Below the pieces are notes generated by a model. That model saw only the letters and a program-made list of their open reading frames with translations, searched no databases and was not told the origin of the DNA. Positions 17,853 to 27,652 of a stretch of DNA of 64,000 nt are shown in pieces. The stretch spans positions 2,669,178 to 2,733,177 of the forward strand of contig NZ_JBHTJO010000001.1 in NCBI RefSeq assembly GCF_042676065.1, in the 5' to 3' direction. This stretch comes from Methyloligella solikamskensis (GTDB lineage Bacteria; Pseudomonadota; Alphaproteobacteria; Rhizobiales; Methyloligellaceae). The first letter of the stretch is position 1. Each line of letters starts with the position of its first letter. A program made the position numbers and the translations under genes.

Positions 17853-19652
17853 TTACGCGTCGGACGCTTTCAGGTAGTTGCGCCAGCCGCCGTATTCGGT
17901 GATCTCGCGCGCACCGTCGAGGCCGGATGGCTCGCAGATGAAGCCGCTCACGTCCGTCCCGTCGGAGAGCGCGACCTTTCCGATCCCGAGCGGGGCCGGG
18001 ATCGCGAAGGTGAAATTGGCGAACCCGTCCGGCGGCACGGCCCAGATTTCGACCTCAATCCCCTCTCCCTCAAAGGCGGTATCGCGGGCGAGGCCCGGCT
18101 TCGGAGGCTTGGTGTTCGCCAACGCATAGAACCGGTAATTGGGCCCGGTCTTGGTCTGGCGCAGGAACCGGCCCTTCAGATCGGTGAGCTGGTGATTGAG
18201 GGGCTGGCCCCTCAGATGGGCGCCGACCACGGCGATCTCCATCCAGCCCTCAGGCTTCTTGGGCGCCAGTGCCGTCTCCGGCGGCAGGGTCATGCGGTCC
18301 GCGCCCGTCTCGGGAAGAAGCGCGCGATGCAGCCGGTCGCCGAGATAGGCCAGATCACTGTCGCTGAAAGCCGGACCGACGAGGGTCACGCCGAAGGGCA
18401 TGCCTGAGGGGCGGAAGCCGGCCGGCACCGAGACGGCGGCGCAATCGAGCAGGTTCACGAAATTGGTGTAGGTGCCGAGCTTCGCCGTCAGAGCCACGGG
18501 ATCGTCGAGCAGATCCACAATTGTGGGCGCGATGGGAGCGGTGGGCAGCAGGATGGCATCCATCTTCTCCCAGCGTTCGGCCATCTCGCGCCGGGCGGCC
18601 GAAAGAGTCTCGAGCCCATCGAAGAGATCGGCCGCGCTCCAGCTCTTGGCATCACGGATGATCTTACCGACCACGGGATGCACGTCGTCTTCGTGATCGT
18701 CGCAAAACGCGCCGACCGCCGCATAGCGCTCCGCCACGAAGGGGCCGCCATAGAGAAGCTGGGCGATGTCGCCGAGGGGCGTGTAATCGATCTCGACGAC
18801 CTTCCAGCCGAGGCCGGTCAGAGCATCGACCGCCTTCTCGTAGAGTGCAGCAGCCTCGTCGTCGCCATGGAACAGGCGGCTCTCTTCCGACGGCACACCG
18901 ATGACCGGCCGCTCCACCTCGAGCCCGGTCTCCTGCATGCGACGGCTGAAGGGATCGCCCGCGTCGTAGCCTTGGGCGATGCGCCGGACGAGATCGGCAT
19001 CGCTCATGTCGCGTGCGAAGACGCTGATGCAGTCGATGCTCTGGCAGGCCGGCACGGCGCCGCTGCCTGAGATCAGGCCGCGGGAAGGCTTCACACCGAC
19101 GATGTTGTTCATGGCGGCGGGCACCCTGCCCGAGCCTGCCGTGTCGGTGCCGAGGGAGAACGCCACCAGACCGGCCGCAACGGCGACCGCCGAACCGGAG
19201 CTCGAGCCGCCGGAAATGTGCTCTTCGCTAAAGACCGAATGAGGGATCGTATGGGGCGTCCGCGTGCCGGAAAGCCCGGTCGCGAACTGATCCATATTCG
19301 TCTTGCCGATGGGGATCGCGCCCGCCTGCTTCAGTCGCGCGACGCAGAATGCATCCCCCTCAGGCTCGTAAGAGTAGGCCGGGCAGCCCGCCGTGGTGGG
19401 GAGCCCCGACACATCGATATTGTCCTTCACCGCGAAGGGGACGCCCAGCAGCGGCAGGTCCTCGCCGGCTTCCGCCCGGGCGAGATGAACCTTCAGTTGC
19501 GCCAGGGCCTCATCCAATGGCGTGAGCGCAATCCAAACGCCGTCGTCGCCGCGCGCGTCTATCGCCTCATAGGCTTCGCGGAGTGTGTCTTCAGGCGCGA
19601 CCTCGCCGGAGCGGTGGGACGCGGCCAGGGCTGTGATCGAAATGGGCGGCAT
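17853..19652 (-). CDS. atzF: Allophanate hydrolase
   Basis: 599 residues. The amidase-signature domain (about 1-450) has the catalytic lysine in GVPFAVKDNIDVSG, the cis-serine in SGGSSSGSAVAVA and the nucleophile serine in SLGTDTAGSGRVPAA. The C-terminal 130 residues are the AtzF-type second domain. It hydrolyses allophanate to two ammonia and two carbon dioxide. ATG 19652 overlaps the carboxylase stop (TGATG), so GTG 19655 is less likely. In the guanidine pathway it acts last, on allophanate released by the two DUF1989 proteins. Confidence 0.93.
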   Translation of the reverse strand: MPPISITALAASHRSGEVAPEDTLREAYEAIDARGDDGVWIALTPLDEALAQLKVHLARAEAGEDLPLLGVPFAVKDNIDVSGLPTTAGCPAYSYEPEGDAFCVARLKQAGAIPIGKTNMDQFATGLSGTRTPHTIPHSVFSEEHISGGSSSGSAVAVAAGLVAFSLGTDTAGSGRVPAAMNNIVGVKPSRGLISGSGAVPACQSIDCISVFARDMSDADLVRRIAQGYDAGDPFSRRMQETGLEVERPVIGVPSEESRLFHGDDEAAALYEKAVDALTGLGWKVVEIDYTPLGDIAQLLYGGPFVAERYAAVGAFCDDHEDDVHPVVGKIIRDAKSWSAADLFDGLETLSAARREMAERWEKMDAILLPTAPIAPTIVDLLDDPVALTAKLGTYTNFVNLLDCAAVSVPAGFRPSGMPFGVTLVGPAFSDSDLAYLGDRLHRALLPETGADRMTLPPETALAPKKPEGWMEIAVVGAHLRGQPLNHQLTDLKGRFLRQTKTGPNYRFYALANTKPPKPGLARDTAFEGEGIEVEIWAVPPDGFANFTFAIPAPLGIGKVALSDGTDVSGFICEPSGLDGAREITEYGGWRNYLKASDA

Positions 19653-22600
19653 CACTCTTTATCCATCAGCACGACCAGCACCTCGCCTTGGGCGGCCGGG
19701 CTTCCCTTCTTCGCGCGCACCTCGTGTACCACGCCATCGCGGTCGGCATGAACCGGCACTTCCATCTTCATGGATTCCAGGACCAGCAGAAGGTCGCCCT
19801 CCTTAACCTCCGAGCCGTCCTCCACCTTCACCTCCCAGACATTGCCGGGCATCGGGCTATAGGCGGCGGTGGCGCCTTCGGGCAGCGGCTCTTCGACATC
19901 CGGTGTCGCGGCGAGCTCCGGCTCTGGCTGATGGGTATCGAGGCCTGCCGCTTTCCAGCGTTCGCGCTCCTCGGCGAAGGCGGTCTGCTGCTGCTCCCGG
20001 AATGCGGCGATGCTGTCGGCATTCTCGTCCAGGAAGCGGCTGTGCTCCGCCAGGCTGAACTCGGCGTCCTCGATCTGAAGCTCGGCCTTGCCGGCCCGCA
20101 TGTCCTCCCGCCGCTTCATGAGCTCGTCATGGCTGACGGGGAAGAAGCGCACCTGATCGAAGAAGCGAAGCAGCCAGGGTTTGCCGGGCTCGAACACGCC
20201 CGTCTGGCGATAGGTTCGCCACACCGGCACGGTACGCCCGAAGAGCTGATACCCGCCGGGGCCTTCCATGCCGTAGATGCACATATAGGCGCCGCCGATG
20301 CCGACCACGTTGTCGAGGGTCCAGGTGCGAGCCGGATTGTATTTCGTGGTCACCAGCCGGTGCCGGGGATCCAGCGGCGTGGCGAGCGGCGCACCGAGAT
20401 AGACGTCGCCCAGCCCCAGCACGAGATACGAGGCTTCGAAGACGATGCGCTTCACCTCCTCGATTGAGGAGAGGCCATTGATGCGCCGGATGAACTCGAT
20501 ATTGGACGGGCACCACGGCGCGTCGGGGCGGACCAGCTCCTGGTAGCGCTCGATGATCCGGTGGATCGCCTCGTCGTCCCAGGAGAGCGGCATGTGCACG
20601 ATCCGGGTCGGCACAGTGATCTCGTCGATGGGCGGGAGCGAGGCCTCAAGCGCCGTCAGCTCCTTCAGCATGTCGGGCAGCGCGATGACCCGCGGATCGA
20701 AATGGACCTGGAGGGAGCGCACGCCCGGCGTCAGATCGATGATGCCGGGAAGCTTCGCATCGGCGATGGCCTGCATCAGCACGTGGACCCGGAAGCGCAA
20801 GGCGATGTCGAGCACCGGCGGGCCGTATTCGATGAGAATGTTGTCGTCGCCGGTCCGCCGGTAGACGGCCGGGATCTCCTGATCCTCGATGCGCTGGAGC
20901 ACCGGCTCGCCACGTTCAGCGCTGCCGCCGGCAGCCACGGCCGGGGCAGAGACCGCGCCGAGGGTTTCCACCGCACGCTCCTGGGCCTTCAAGAGGTCCG
21001 CGGCGTGGCTCTCGCTGATGGGATAGAATCGGACCGTATCGCCGGCGCGAAGCTGACCGATCTTCCAGAGCTCGGCGCGGGCCACCACGGCGGGGCAGAC
21101 GAACCCGCCGAGGCTCGGCCCGTCCGGGCCCAGAATGATCGGCATGTCGCCGGTGAAATCGATGGCGCCGACCGCATAGGCGTTGTCGTGGATGTTAGAG
21201 GGGTGCAGCCCCGCCTCGCCGCCGTCGTCCCGGGCCCATTCGGGCTTCGGCCCGATCAGCCGCACGCCGGTCCGGTCGGAATTGAAGTGGACCTCGTAGG
21301 GCTCGCTGAACAGGGTTTCGATGTCGCCTTCGGTGAAGAAATCCGGGGCGCCGTGGGGGCCGTAGAGAACGCCGATCTCCCAGGAATTGACAACGTCTGG
21401 CTGGAGGTCTGAGGGAACGGGAGTCGGCTCCTCGCCCGAGACATCGTCACCAATGTGCAGCACATCGCCGGCGCGCAGGACGCGGCCCGAGTGACCGCCG
21501 AACTGACCCAGGCGGAAGGTCGATTTGCTGCCGAGATAGGGCGGCACATCAATGCCGCCGCGCACGGCGAGATAGGCCCGTTGTCCGGCATCCGTGATGG
21601 TCCCGAAAGAGAGCGTCTGGCCGGCTTTCACTTCGACCGGCTGCCAGGGCGCGATGTCCTCATCGTCGAGGGTGGCAGGGATCGCGGCGCCGCCGAACGC
21701 GATCACCGTATCGGTGCCGAAGCGCAAGGTCGGCCCGTTGACCGTGATCTCGAGGGTTGCGGCATCCGAGGCATTCCCCAGTGCGCGGTTGAGCAGCCGA
21801 TGGGAGAAATCGTCCATGGGCCCGCTGGGCGGGACGCCGATATGCCAGTAGCGCAAGCGGCCCGGGTAATCCTGCACGGTGGTCTGAGCGCCCGGCGCGG
21901 TGACGTCGATGCGCGGCGATTGCAGGGTGAAGTCGGCCAGATATTTGGTCGTCACCTCGCCCGCATCGAAGTTGGGATCGGCGAGGATACCGCGCAGGTA
22001 ATCCAGGTTGGTCTGGATGCCGCCGATGCGGGTTTCTTCCAGCGCCGCTTGGAGGGTCTTGAGAGCTTCCTCTCGGGTCTCGCCATAAGCGATCAGCTTG
22101 GCGAGCATGGGATCGTAGAAGGCCGGAACATCCGTGCCCGGCTCGATCCAGCCATCCACCCGGATCGTCTCGGGGAAGATCGCCTCGCTGATCTCGCCGG
22201 CGCTCGGCTGGAAATCCTTGCCAGGATCCTCGGCATAGACGCGCACCTCGATGGCCGCGCCTTCCGGCGTGCGCTCCAGGGTCTCAAGCGGCGGCAGCTC
22301 GCCCGCGGCCTGTTGGATCATCATCTCGACGAGGTCGAGGCCTGTGACGAGCTCTGTCACCGGATGCTCTACCTGGAGCCGCGTGTTCACCTCCAGGAAG
22401 TAGAACTCTTCCGTCTTCGCGTCGTAGATGAATTCCACCGTTCCGGCGGACGCATAGCTCACGGTCTCGCCGAGCTGCTTGGCGGCCGCATAGAGGCTCT
22501 GGCGCACCGCGTCGGAGAGGTTGGGCGCCGGCGTCTCCTCGACCACCTTCTGATTGCGCCGCTGGAGCGAGCAGTCGCGCTCGCCGAGCGTAATCACATT

Positions 22601-23254
22601 GCCCTTTCCATCGCCGAAGATCTGCACCTCGATATGGCGGGCCGAGGCGATGTACTTCTCCAGGAAGACGTCCGCATCGCCGAAGTTGTTTGCGCCGACG
22701 CGGCGCACGGCTTCCAGGTTCTTTGTCAGCTCCTCATCGCTATTGCAGAGCATCATGCCAATGCCGCCGCCGCCCGCCGTGCTCTTGAGCATGATGGGAT
22801 AGCCGATCTCGTTCGCCGCTTCTTTGGCCTCTTCAGGCGACTTGAGAAGATCGCTGCCCGGCACGAGCGGCACGTTCGCCTCGGCTGCGATGGCCCGCGC
22901 CTCGTGCTTCAGGCCGAAGCGCCGGAGCGTATCGGGCGACGGGCCGATGAAGGTAATGCCCTCCTTGGCCAGCGCCTCGGCAAAGCCGGCATTCTCGCTC
23001 AGGAAGCCGTATCCCGGATGCACCGCATCGGCGCCGGTTTCGCGGCAAGCGGCAAGTACCTTCTCGACGTCGAGATAGCTCTCCGATGCGGCCGGCGGGC
23101 CGACGCAGATAGCCTCGTCCGCCATGCGGGTGTGGAGCGCATGGGCATCGGCTTCGGAATAGACCGCGACGGATGCGATGCCCATCCGCCGTAGAGTGCG
23201 GACGATACGGCAGGCGATCTCGCCGCGGTTGGCGATGAGGACCTTCTTGAACAC
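19652..23254 (-). CDS. Biotin-dependent urea/guanidine carboxylase
   Basis: 1200 residues. The N-terminal biotin carboxylase (about 1-450) has the ATP-grasp loop STAGGGGIGM. The central carboxyltransferase region (about 470-1080) contains the two KipA/KipI-like halves (VTAPGAQTTVQDYPGR and the segment around GGYQLFGRTVPVW). The biotinyl domain ends the protein with VLESMKMEVP, K being the biotinylation site. Classic annotation is urea carboxylase. However, homologues in operons with two DUF1989 proteins and a guanidine-I riboswitch have been shown to prefer guanidine, and this operon has both. I therefore favour guanidine carboxylase, without being able to prove substrate choice. Confidence 0.9.
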   Translation of the reverse strand: MFKKVLIANRGEIACRIVRTLRRMGIASVAVYSEADAHALHTRMADEAICVGPPAASESYLDVEKVLAACRETGADAVHPGYGFLSENAGFAEALAKEGITFIGPSPDTLRRFGLKHEARAIAAEANVPLVPGSDLLKSPEEAKEAANEIGYPIMLKSTAGGGGIGMMLCNSDEELTKNLEAVRRVGANNFGDADVFLEKYIASARHIEVQIFGDGKGNVITLGERDCSLQRRNQKVVEETPAPNLSDAVRQSLYAAAKQLGETVSYASAGTVEFIYDAKTEEFYFLEVNTRLQVEHPVTELVTGLDLVEMMIQQAAGELPPLETLERTPEGAAIEVRVYAEDPGKDFQPSAGEISEAIFPETIRVDGWIEPGTDVPAFYDPMLAKLIAYGETREEALKTLQAALEETRIGGIQTNLDYLRGILADPNFDAGEVTTKYLADFTLQSPRIDVTAPGAQTTVQDYPGRLRYWHIGVPPSGPMDDFSHRLLNRALGNASDAATLEITVNGPTLRFGTDTVIAFGGAAIPATLDDEDIAPWQPVEVKAGQTLSFGTITDAGQRAYLAVRGGIDVPPYLGSKSTFRLGQFGGHSGRVLRAGDVLHIGDDVSGEEPTPVPSDLQPDVVNSWEIGVLYGPHGAPDFFTEGDIETLFSEPYEVHFNSDRTGVRLIGPKPEWARDDGGEAGLHPSNIHDNAYAVGAIDFTGDMPIILGPDGPSLGGFVCPAVVARAELWKIGQLRAGDTVRFYPISESHAADLLKAQERAVETLGAVSAPAVAAGGSAERGEPVLQRIEDQEIPAVYRRTGDDNILIEYGPPVLDIALRFRVHVLMQAIADAKLPGIIDLTPGVRSLQVHFDPRVIALPDMLKELTALEASLPPIDEITVPTRIVHMPLSWDDEAIHRIIERYQELVRPDAPWCPSNIEFIRRINGLSSIEEVKRIVFEASYLVLGLGDVYLGAPLATPLDPRHRLVTTKYNPARTWTLDNVVGIGGAYMCIYGMEGPGGYQLFGRTVPVWRTYRQTGVFEPGKPWLLRFFDQVRFFPVSHDELMKRREDMRAGKAELQIEDAEFSLAEHSRFLDENADSIAAFREQQQTAFAEERERWKAAGLDTHQPEPELAATPDVEEPLPEGATAAYSPMPGNVWEVKVEDGSEVKEGDLLLVLESMKMEVPVHADRDGVVHEVRAKKGSPAAQGEVLVVLMDKE

Positions 23255-23264
23255 GGCTACCGCC

Positions 23265-23897
23265 CTACTCGTCCCAGACGATGAGCCGGATGGGCGTGGG
23301 GTTGTAGCCGTTGCAGGGATTGTTCACCTGCGGGCAGTTGGAGATCATCACCAGCACATCCCGCTCCGCCTTCAGGTCAATATGACTTCCCGGATCGGAG
23401 ACCCCGTCCACGATGGCCAGATGGCCGTTGGGCTCCACCGGCACGTTCATGAACAGGTTGATGTTGCAGGTGATGTCGGCCTTGTGCATACCGTTCTCGG
23501 CTGCCGCGTGGAGGAAGTTGTCGCGGCAATTGTGCATGTGCTTCTTGTCGTGGCCGAAGCGCACGGTGTTGCTCTCCGCGCTGCAGGCACCACCAAGCGT
23601 GTCGTGATTGCCGACGGTGTCCTCGATCACCGTCATCAGAGGCTCGCCCTCAGTCGAATAGAGCTTCGTGCCGGTGGTGATGAAGATGTTCTTCTGGGCG
23701 AGGATCGTCTGCTGATGGTCGTAGCGATCCTCGTGGTCGTAGGCGTCGTAGATCAGCGTATCGACAGCCTGGCAGCCGCCCAGATCGACAATGCGCAGCA
23801 CCTCGCCCTTCTTGACGATGTGCCACCAGGGCATGCGCTCAGGATGGGTAACGTCGTATTTGGCCGTCGATGGATCGCGGGGCATTGCTTCAGTCAT
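23265..23897 (-). CDS. DUF1989 protein, carboxyguanidine deiminase subunit (urea carboxylase-associated protein 2 type)
   Basis: 210 residues from ATG 23897, which has an AAGGAGG site 6 nt upstream; a longer in-frame start at 24008 would overlap the upstream DUF1989 gene. Conserved segments are GGCQAVDTLIYDA, GGACSAESNTVRFG, HMHNCRDNFLHAA and MISNCPQVNNPCNGYNPTPI, with the Cys/His positions typical of the family's metal site. Paired with the next upstream gene, it is expected to form the heteromeric deiminase that converts carboxyguanidine to allophanate (family knowledge). Confidence 0.85.
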   Translation of the reverse strand: MTEAMPRDPSTAKYDVTHPERMPWWHIVKKGEVLRIVDLGGCQAVDTLIYDAYDHEDRYDHQQTILAQKNIFITTGTKLYSTEGEPLMTVIEDTVGNHDTLGGACSAESNTVRFGHDKKHMHNCRDNFLHAAAENGMHKADITCNINLFMNVPVEPNGHLAIVDGVSDPGSHIDLKAERDVLVMISNCPQVNNPCNGYNPTPIRLIVWDE

Positions 23898-23908
23898 CTG
23901 TCGCCTCC

Positions 23909-24724
23909 TTACCGTCCGAGCTGCGCCATGAAGCTGCGCGTATTGTCGAAGGCGCGCTCCGCTTCCACGGTCTCGTTGTCGAGGGGGAGATCCCCATCCT
24001 GCTGCCACACACTCAAGCTCATGGGCGGCGGGTTGAACTCGCTGTCGGGGTTGAGCGGGTGGGGGCAGTTGGACAGCGCCACCAGCACGTTCATCTCCGC
24101 CCGGAGATCGATGAAGTCGCCCGGCCGGCCGGAGCCTTCGACGAAGCTCAAGGACCCGTCCTCCGCCACATCGACGCCGGCGAAGAAGGCGATGGAGGGC
24201 ACGATGCTTTCCCGGCCCAGACCGAACTTGGCCAGCGCCAGCTCGAAATTGTCGCGCGAGTTCCGCAGAAACGGTTCACCGCCATACTTCGCGGCCGTTG
24301 GCTTCGGCGCCGAGCCGCCCAGGATCAGGTCGTGATGACCGTTGGTGTCCTCGATGATGGAGAACAGCGCCCGGCCCATGTCGGACAGGATCAGCATGGA
24401 TTTGCCGAGGAAGGCATTCCACTGGACCTTCGCCGTATCGGGCGTGTTGAGCCGCTCCTCCGGCAGGTCGAAATTCACCGCCACCATGGAGAGGCTGCCG
24501 CGCCCTTCCGGATTGATCAGGCGCAGCACCTGCCCTTTGCGGACCACGAAGGAGGTTTGCCCGCCGCCTTCCAGAGTCTCCGAATAGACGATCTGATCGT
24601 CGTTCAGCGTCTTAGGCGTTGCGAGCTCCGCATCATCCAGGGTCCGCCGGCGCGCGGGCGCAGCACGGCCCTTGGCGCGCAAGGCGTCATAGGTCGAAGC
24701 GTTATCGGGGGATTGATCGGTCAT
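23909..24724 (-). CDS. DUF1989 protein, carboxyguanidine deiminase subunit (urea carboxylase-associated protein 1 type)
   Basis: 271 residues from ATG 24724, preceded by GGAGGAG. The family core includes LRLINPEGRGSLSMVAVN, FSIIEDTNGHHDLILGG and VLVALSNCPHPLNPDSEFNPPPM. It is a diverged paralogue of the following gene, and the two always occur together beside carboxylases of this type. The 11-nt gap to its partner fits stoichiometric co-translation. Older databases call it urea amidolyase-associated protein 1. Confidence 0.85.
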   Translation of the reverse strand: MTDQSPDNASTYDALRAKGRAAPARRRTLDDAELATPKTLNDDQIVYSETLEGGGQTSFVVRKGQVLRLINPEGRGSLSMVAVNFDLPEERLNTPDTAKVQWNAFLGKSMLILSDMGRALFSIIEDTNGHHDLILGGSAPKPTAAKYGGEPFLRNSRDNFELALAKFGLGRESIVPSIAFFAGVDVAEDGSLSFVEGSGRPGDFIDLRAEMNVLVALSNCPHPLNPDSEFNPPPMSLSVWQQDGDLPLDNETVEAERAFDNTRSFMAQLGR

Positions 24725-24860
24725 GGTCGGGCTCCTCCGCGTTTGGAATTGCGGGTCGTCCCGACAGGGCTCTTGCGCCATTTACGCAGACCGGGTCGTC
24801 CCGGCCGAGCCAAGGCGTAATCTATACCCTGACGGGGCGGTGAAGAAAAGGGGGCGAGGC

Positions 24861-25631
24861 TCACAGCACGTCCCCTTCGGCAAGCTCGATGCCGCGATGA
24901 CGGTTCTCGCGGCGGCGTGTGATCGCAATGTCGTGGGTGATGGATGCGCCGTAGAGCCCCTGCTCTTCGGGGCGGTTGCGCCGGCGGTCCAGGGTCACCA
25001 GACGGGTGCCGAGATAGAAGGCTTCCGAGAGATCGTGGCTGACCATGAAGATGGTCGTCTTGCTCTCCTCCCAGATGCGGATGATCAGATCGTGCATGTC
25101 TCCGCGGATGCCGGGATCGAGGGCGCCGAAGGGCTCGTCCAGAAGCAGGACCTTCGGCTTTGTGATCAGCGCTTGCGCAATGGCGAGGCGCTGCTGCATC
25201 CCGCCGGAAAGCGCCGAAGGATACTTGTCCTCCGAGCCGTCCAGCCCCACCAGCTCGATATACTGCTCCGCCTTTTCGATGGCGCGGCGGCGCGCGCCGC
25301 CGAACAGCTTCCCGACGATCGGCGACTGAATGAACTCCAGGCCGAGCGCAACATTCTCCCGCACGGTGAGATGAGGAAAGACCGAGTAGCGCTGGAAGAC
25401 CACGCCCCGGTCGGGGCCCGGCTCGGGCGGCAGAACCTTGCCGTCGAGCAGGATCTCGCCGCGGCTCGGTTGCTCCTGGCCCAGAAGCATGCGCAGGAGG
25501 GTGGACTTGCCGCAGCCCGAGGCGCCGACGATGAGGTTGAAGGAGCCGGGCTCGATCTCCAGGTTGATGCGCTCCAGCACCACCTGCCCCTGATATTCCT
25601 TCCAGACGTCTCGGATTGAAATGATGCTCAT
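24861..25631 (-). CDS. ABC transporter ATP-binding protein of the guanidine/urea-type importer
   Basis: 256 residues from ATG 25631 (MSIISIRDVWKEYQGQ), 2 nt after the permease stop; the reading frame is open further upstream only because it runs across the permease gene. Walker A GASGCGKST, signature LSGGMQQRLAIAQALI, Walker B VLLLDEPFGALD and switch VSHDLSEAFYLG place it in the SsuB/TauB group. It powers the permease encoded next to it. Confidence 0.9.
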   Translation of the reverse strand: MSIISIRDVWKEYQGQVVLERINLEIEPGSFNLIVGASGCGKSTLLRMLLGQEQPSRGEILLDGKVLPPEPGPDRGVVFQRYSVFPHLTVRENVALGLEFIQSPIVGKLFGGARRRAIEKAEQYIELVGLDGSEDKYPSALSGGMQQRLAIAQALITKPKVLLLDEPFGALDPGIRGDMHDLIIRIWEESKTTIFMVSHDLSEAFYLGTRLVTLDRRRNRPEEQGLYGASITHDIAITRRRENRHRGIELAEGDVL

Positions 25632-25633
25632 GG

Positions 25634-26452
25634 CTAGCCTCGCCCTCCCTGGAACCAGGGGAAGAGACGGCCCTGCATCAGGCGAAGCGTTGCGTCGATG
25701 ATGACGGCGAGAAGCGTGATCCACGCCACGTAGGGCAGGATCACATCCATCGCCAGGAACCGGCGCAACAGAAAGATGCGATAGCCGAGCCCGCTCTGAG
25801 AGGCGATGGCTTCGGCGGAGATCAGGAACAGCCAGGCCGCCCCCAGACTCAGGCGCACGCTGTCGATCAGCCGCGGCCAGATCTGCGGCAGCACGACCCT
25901 GAAGATGATCTGCCAAGTGTTGGCGCCCAAAGTCTGGGCCTTGATGATTTCCTCCTTCGGCAGCTCGGCCACCCGGAGCGCGATATCTCGCGTCATGAAC
26001 GGGGCGACGCCGATGGCGATCAGGACGATCTTCGCCGTCTCGCCGAGACCGAAGACGATGAACAGAATCGGCAGCACAGCGAGCGGCGGGATCATCGCGA
26101 TGGTCGCGACGAACGGCGCAAGCGTGGCCCGCACGACCGGCAGGATGCCGATGCAGATGCCCAGGATAAGGCTGACGATCGTGGCGCTCGCGACACCTGC
26201 GAACAGCCGAACGAGGCTGGCATAGGTATCGGTCCACAGGAGATAGTCCCCTGTGCGCTTGTCCGGCTCGAACGCCATACGATCGATGGCATCCAGCATG
26301 GCCGTCCAGCCCGGCAGCAGCTTGTCGTTCGGATTCTCCGCAAGCCGCTCCGCCGAACCCATGGCGTAGAGGATGATGACGAGAGCGAAGGGGAGCAGGG
26401 CCAGGACCAGGGCCGGACCCCGCTCCACCTTCGTGTTGATCAGTCGACGCAT
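25634..26452 (-). CDS. ABC transporter permease (SsuC/TauC-like)
   Basis: 272 residues, six membrane helices. The EAA loop reads LRVAELPKEEIIKAQTLGANTWQIIFRVVLPQIW. It follows the binding-protein gene by 20 nt and precedes the ATPase gene by 2 nt. Importers of this branch linked to carboxylase/DUF1989 operons are believed to carry the carboxylase substrate, so guanidine or a guanidino compound is the inferred cargo. Confidence 0.9.
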   Translation of the reverse strand: MRRLINTKVERGPALVLALLPFALVIILYAMGSAERLAENPNDKLLPGWTAMLDAIDRMAFEPDKRTGDYLLWTDTYASLVRLFAGVASATIVSLILGICIGILPVVRATLAPFVATIAMIPPLAVLPILFIVFGLGETAKIVLIAIGVAPFMTRDIALRVAELPKEEIIKAQTLGANTWQIIFRVVLPQIWPRLIDSVRLSLGAAWLFLISAEAIASQSGLGYRIFLLRRFLAMDVILPYVAWITLLAVIIDATLRLMQGRLFPWFQGGRG

Positions 26453-26472
26453 TGGATAAAGCCGCTAAGCGC

Positions 26473-27558
26473 TTAGAGCTTCCCGTCGGCGGCCATCTGC
26501 ATGTAGTCGGTGTTGAACCGGAACTTCACATTGTTCTCGTCGCCGAGAATGCTGCCATCCGGAAATTCGATGCCGACGACGTCGGGGCTCGGTGCGCCCT
26601 CGCCCAGCAGCCCGTGGTCGAACAGGAAGGAGCGGACATTGTCCATGATCTCCTTCGCGTCGGCGCTCTTGGTGAACTCGACGCCTTCCGCCGGGTCGTA
26701 GAACATCTTGGTGGTCTTGAGCTGAGACTCGTAGCCCTCAAGATCGGTGCCGGAGGCCTTGGCCATGGCTTCGCGCGCGGCTTTCCCTTCATCCGTGTCC
26801 GAGCTCATGAGCTCCATGGTCTCGTACCACGCACCGACGAGCGCTTTGGCGAACTTGGGATTGTCTTCCAGCACCTTCGTGTTGATGGCGAGCATGTCCA
26901 TGATCTCACCGGGGATCTGGGAGGAATCGAACACGTTGTGTGCGTTCTCTTCTTCGAGGATCTGACCCGACATCGGGTTCCAGGTGACGACCGCGCTGAT
27001 ATCTGGGGTCTTCCATGCCGAGATCATGTCGGCGTCGGAGGTGTTCACCACGGTCACGTCGCGTTCGGACATGTCGACGGTCTCAAGCGCGCGGGCCAGC
27101 AGGTAATGGGAGACCGAAAGCTCCACCAGATTGACGTTCTGGCCCTTGATATCCTCCAGCTTGTCCTTGTCCTTCAGGATGATGGTGTCGTTGCCGTCGG
27201 AATAGTCGCCCATGATGAGGACGGATGTATCGACACCGCCCACCGCCGGGATGGCGAGCAGGTCCATATTGGTCAGCGTCACCGCGTCGTAAGCGCCGGC
27301 CGTGTATTGGTTGATCGACTCGATATAGTCGTTGAACTGGGTCACCTCGATGGTGATGTCGTACTTGTCGGCCCACTTCTTGATGATGCCGTTATCGGCC
27401 GCATAGCCCCAGGGCATCCAGCCGACATAGATCGACCAGGCCATCTTGAAGGAGTCCTTCTCCTGAGCCTGTGCCCCGCTGGGTGCGAGCGTGCCGAGAA
27501 TGAGAGCCGCGCCGAGAGCGACGCCGCCAAAGAATTTCGTGATATTCCGGAATTGCAT
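26473..27558 (-). CDS. ABC transporter substrate-binding protein of the carboxylase operon
   Basis: 361 residues from ATG 27558 (MQFRNITKFFGG), with GGAGG upstream; a longer ORF start would extend into the riboswitch. The signal peptide ends near SGAQAQ. The mature sequence KMAWSIYVGWMPWGYAADNGIIKKWADKYDI belongs to the periplasmic proteins annotated as putative urea ABC transporter binding protein, urea carboxylase region. It is the first gene of the seven-gene operon, so import, carboxylation, deimination and hydrolysis share one mRNA behind the riboswitch. Confidence 0.88.
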   Translation of the reverse strand: MQFRNITKFFGGVALGAALILGTLAPSGAQAQEKDSFKMAWSIYVGWMPWGYAADNGIIKKWADKYDITIEVTQFNDYIESINQYTAGAYDAVTLTNMDLLAIPAVGGVDTSVLIMGDYSDGNDTIILKDKDKLEDIKGQNVNLVELSVSHYLLARALETVDMSERDVTVVNTSDADMISAWKTPDISAVVTWNPMSGQILEEENAHNVFDSSQIPGEIMDMLAINTKVLEDNPKFAKALVGAWYETMELMSSDTDEGKAAREAMAKASGTDLEGYESQLKTTKMFYDPAEGVEFTKSADAKEIMDNVRSFLFDHGLLGEGAPSPDVVGIEFPDGSILGDENNVKFRFNTDYMQMAADGKL

Positions 27559-27583
27559 GACAACCTCCGACTGCTTCCAAAAA

Positions 27584-27652
27584 ACTTTTTGTTCGGAGGC
27601 CTCCGGGGGAACGAGAAGCGTTCTGATGCTATCCGCATCCAGAGGCCTCCCG
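27584..27652 (-). terminator. Possible expression-platform terminator of the guanidine-I riboswitch
   Basis: The 3' edge of the aptamer carries GGAGGCCTC (about 27649-27641), and a second, self-complementary copy CGGAGGCCTCCG lies near 27594-27605, followed by AACAAAAAGTTTTTT. The two copies can pair across about 35 nt, or the second can fold alone, ahead of the T-run. Pairing with the aptamer edge would compete with aptamer folding, as in ON-type switches. This is a reading of complementarity, not a computed fold. Confidence 0.4.

Noticed and set aside
21455..23194. 579-residue open frame on the plus strand
   Set aside because: Shadow of the carboxylase gene on the opposite strand; no recognisable domain.
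17853..23254. Operon as ordinary urea amidolyase for urea
   Set aside because: Not excluded, but the guanidine-I leader and paired DUF1989 genes make guanidine the better hypothesis.
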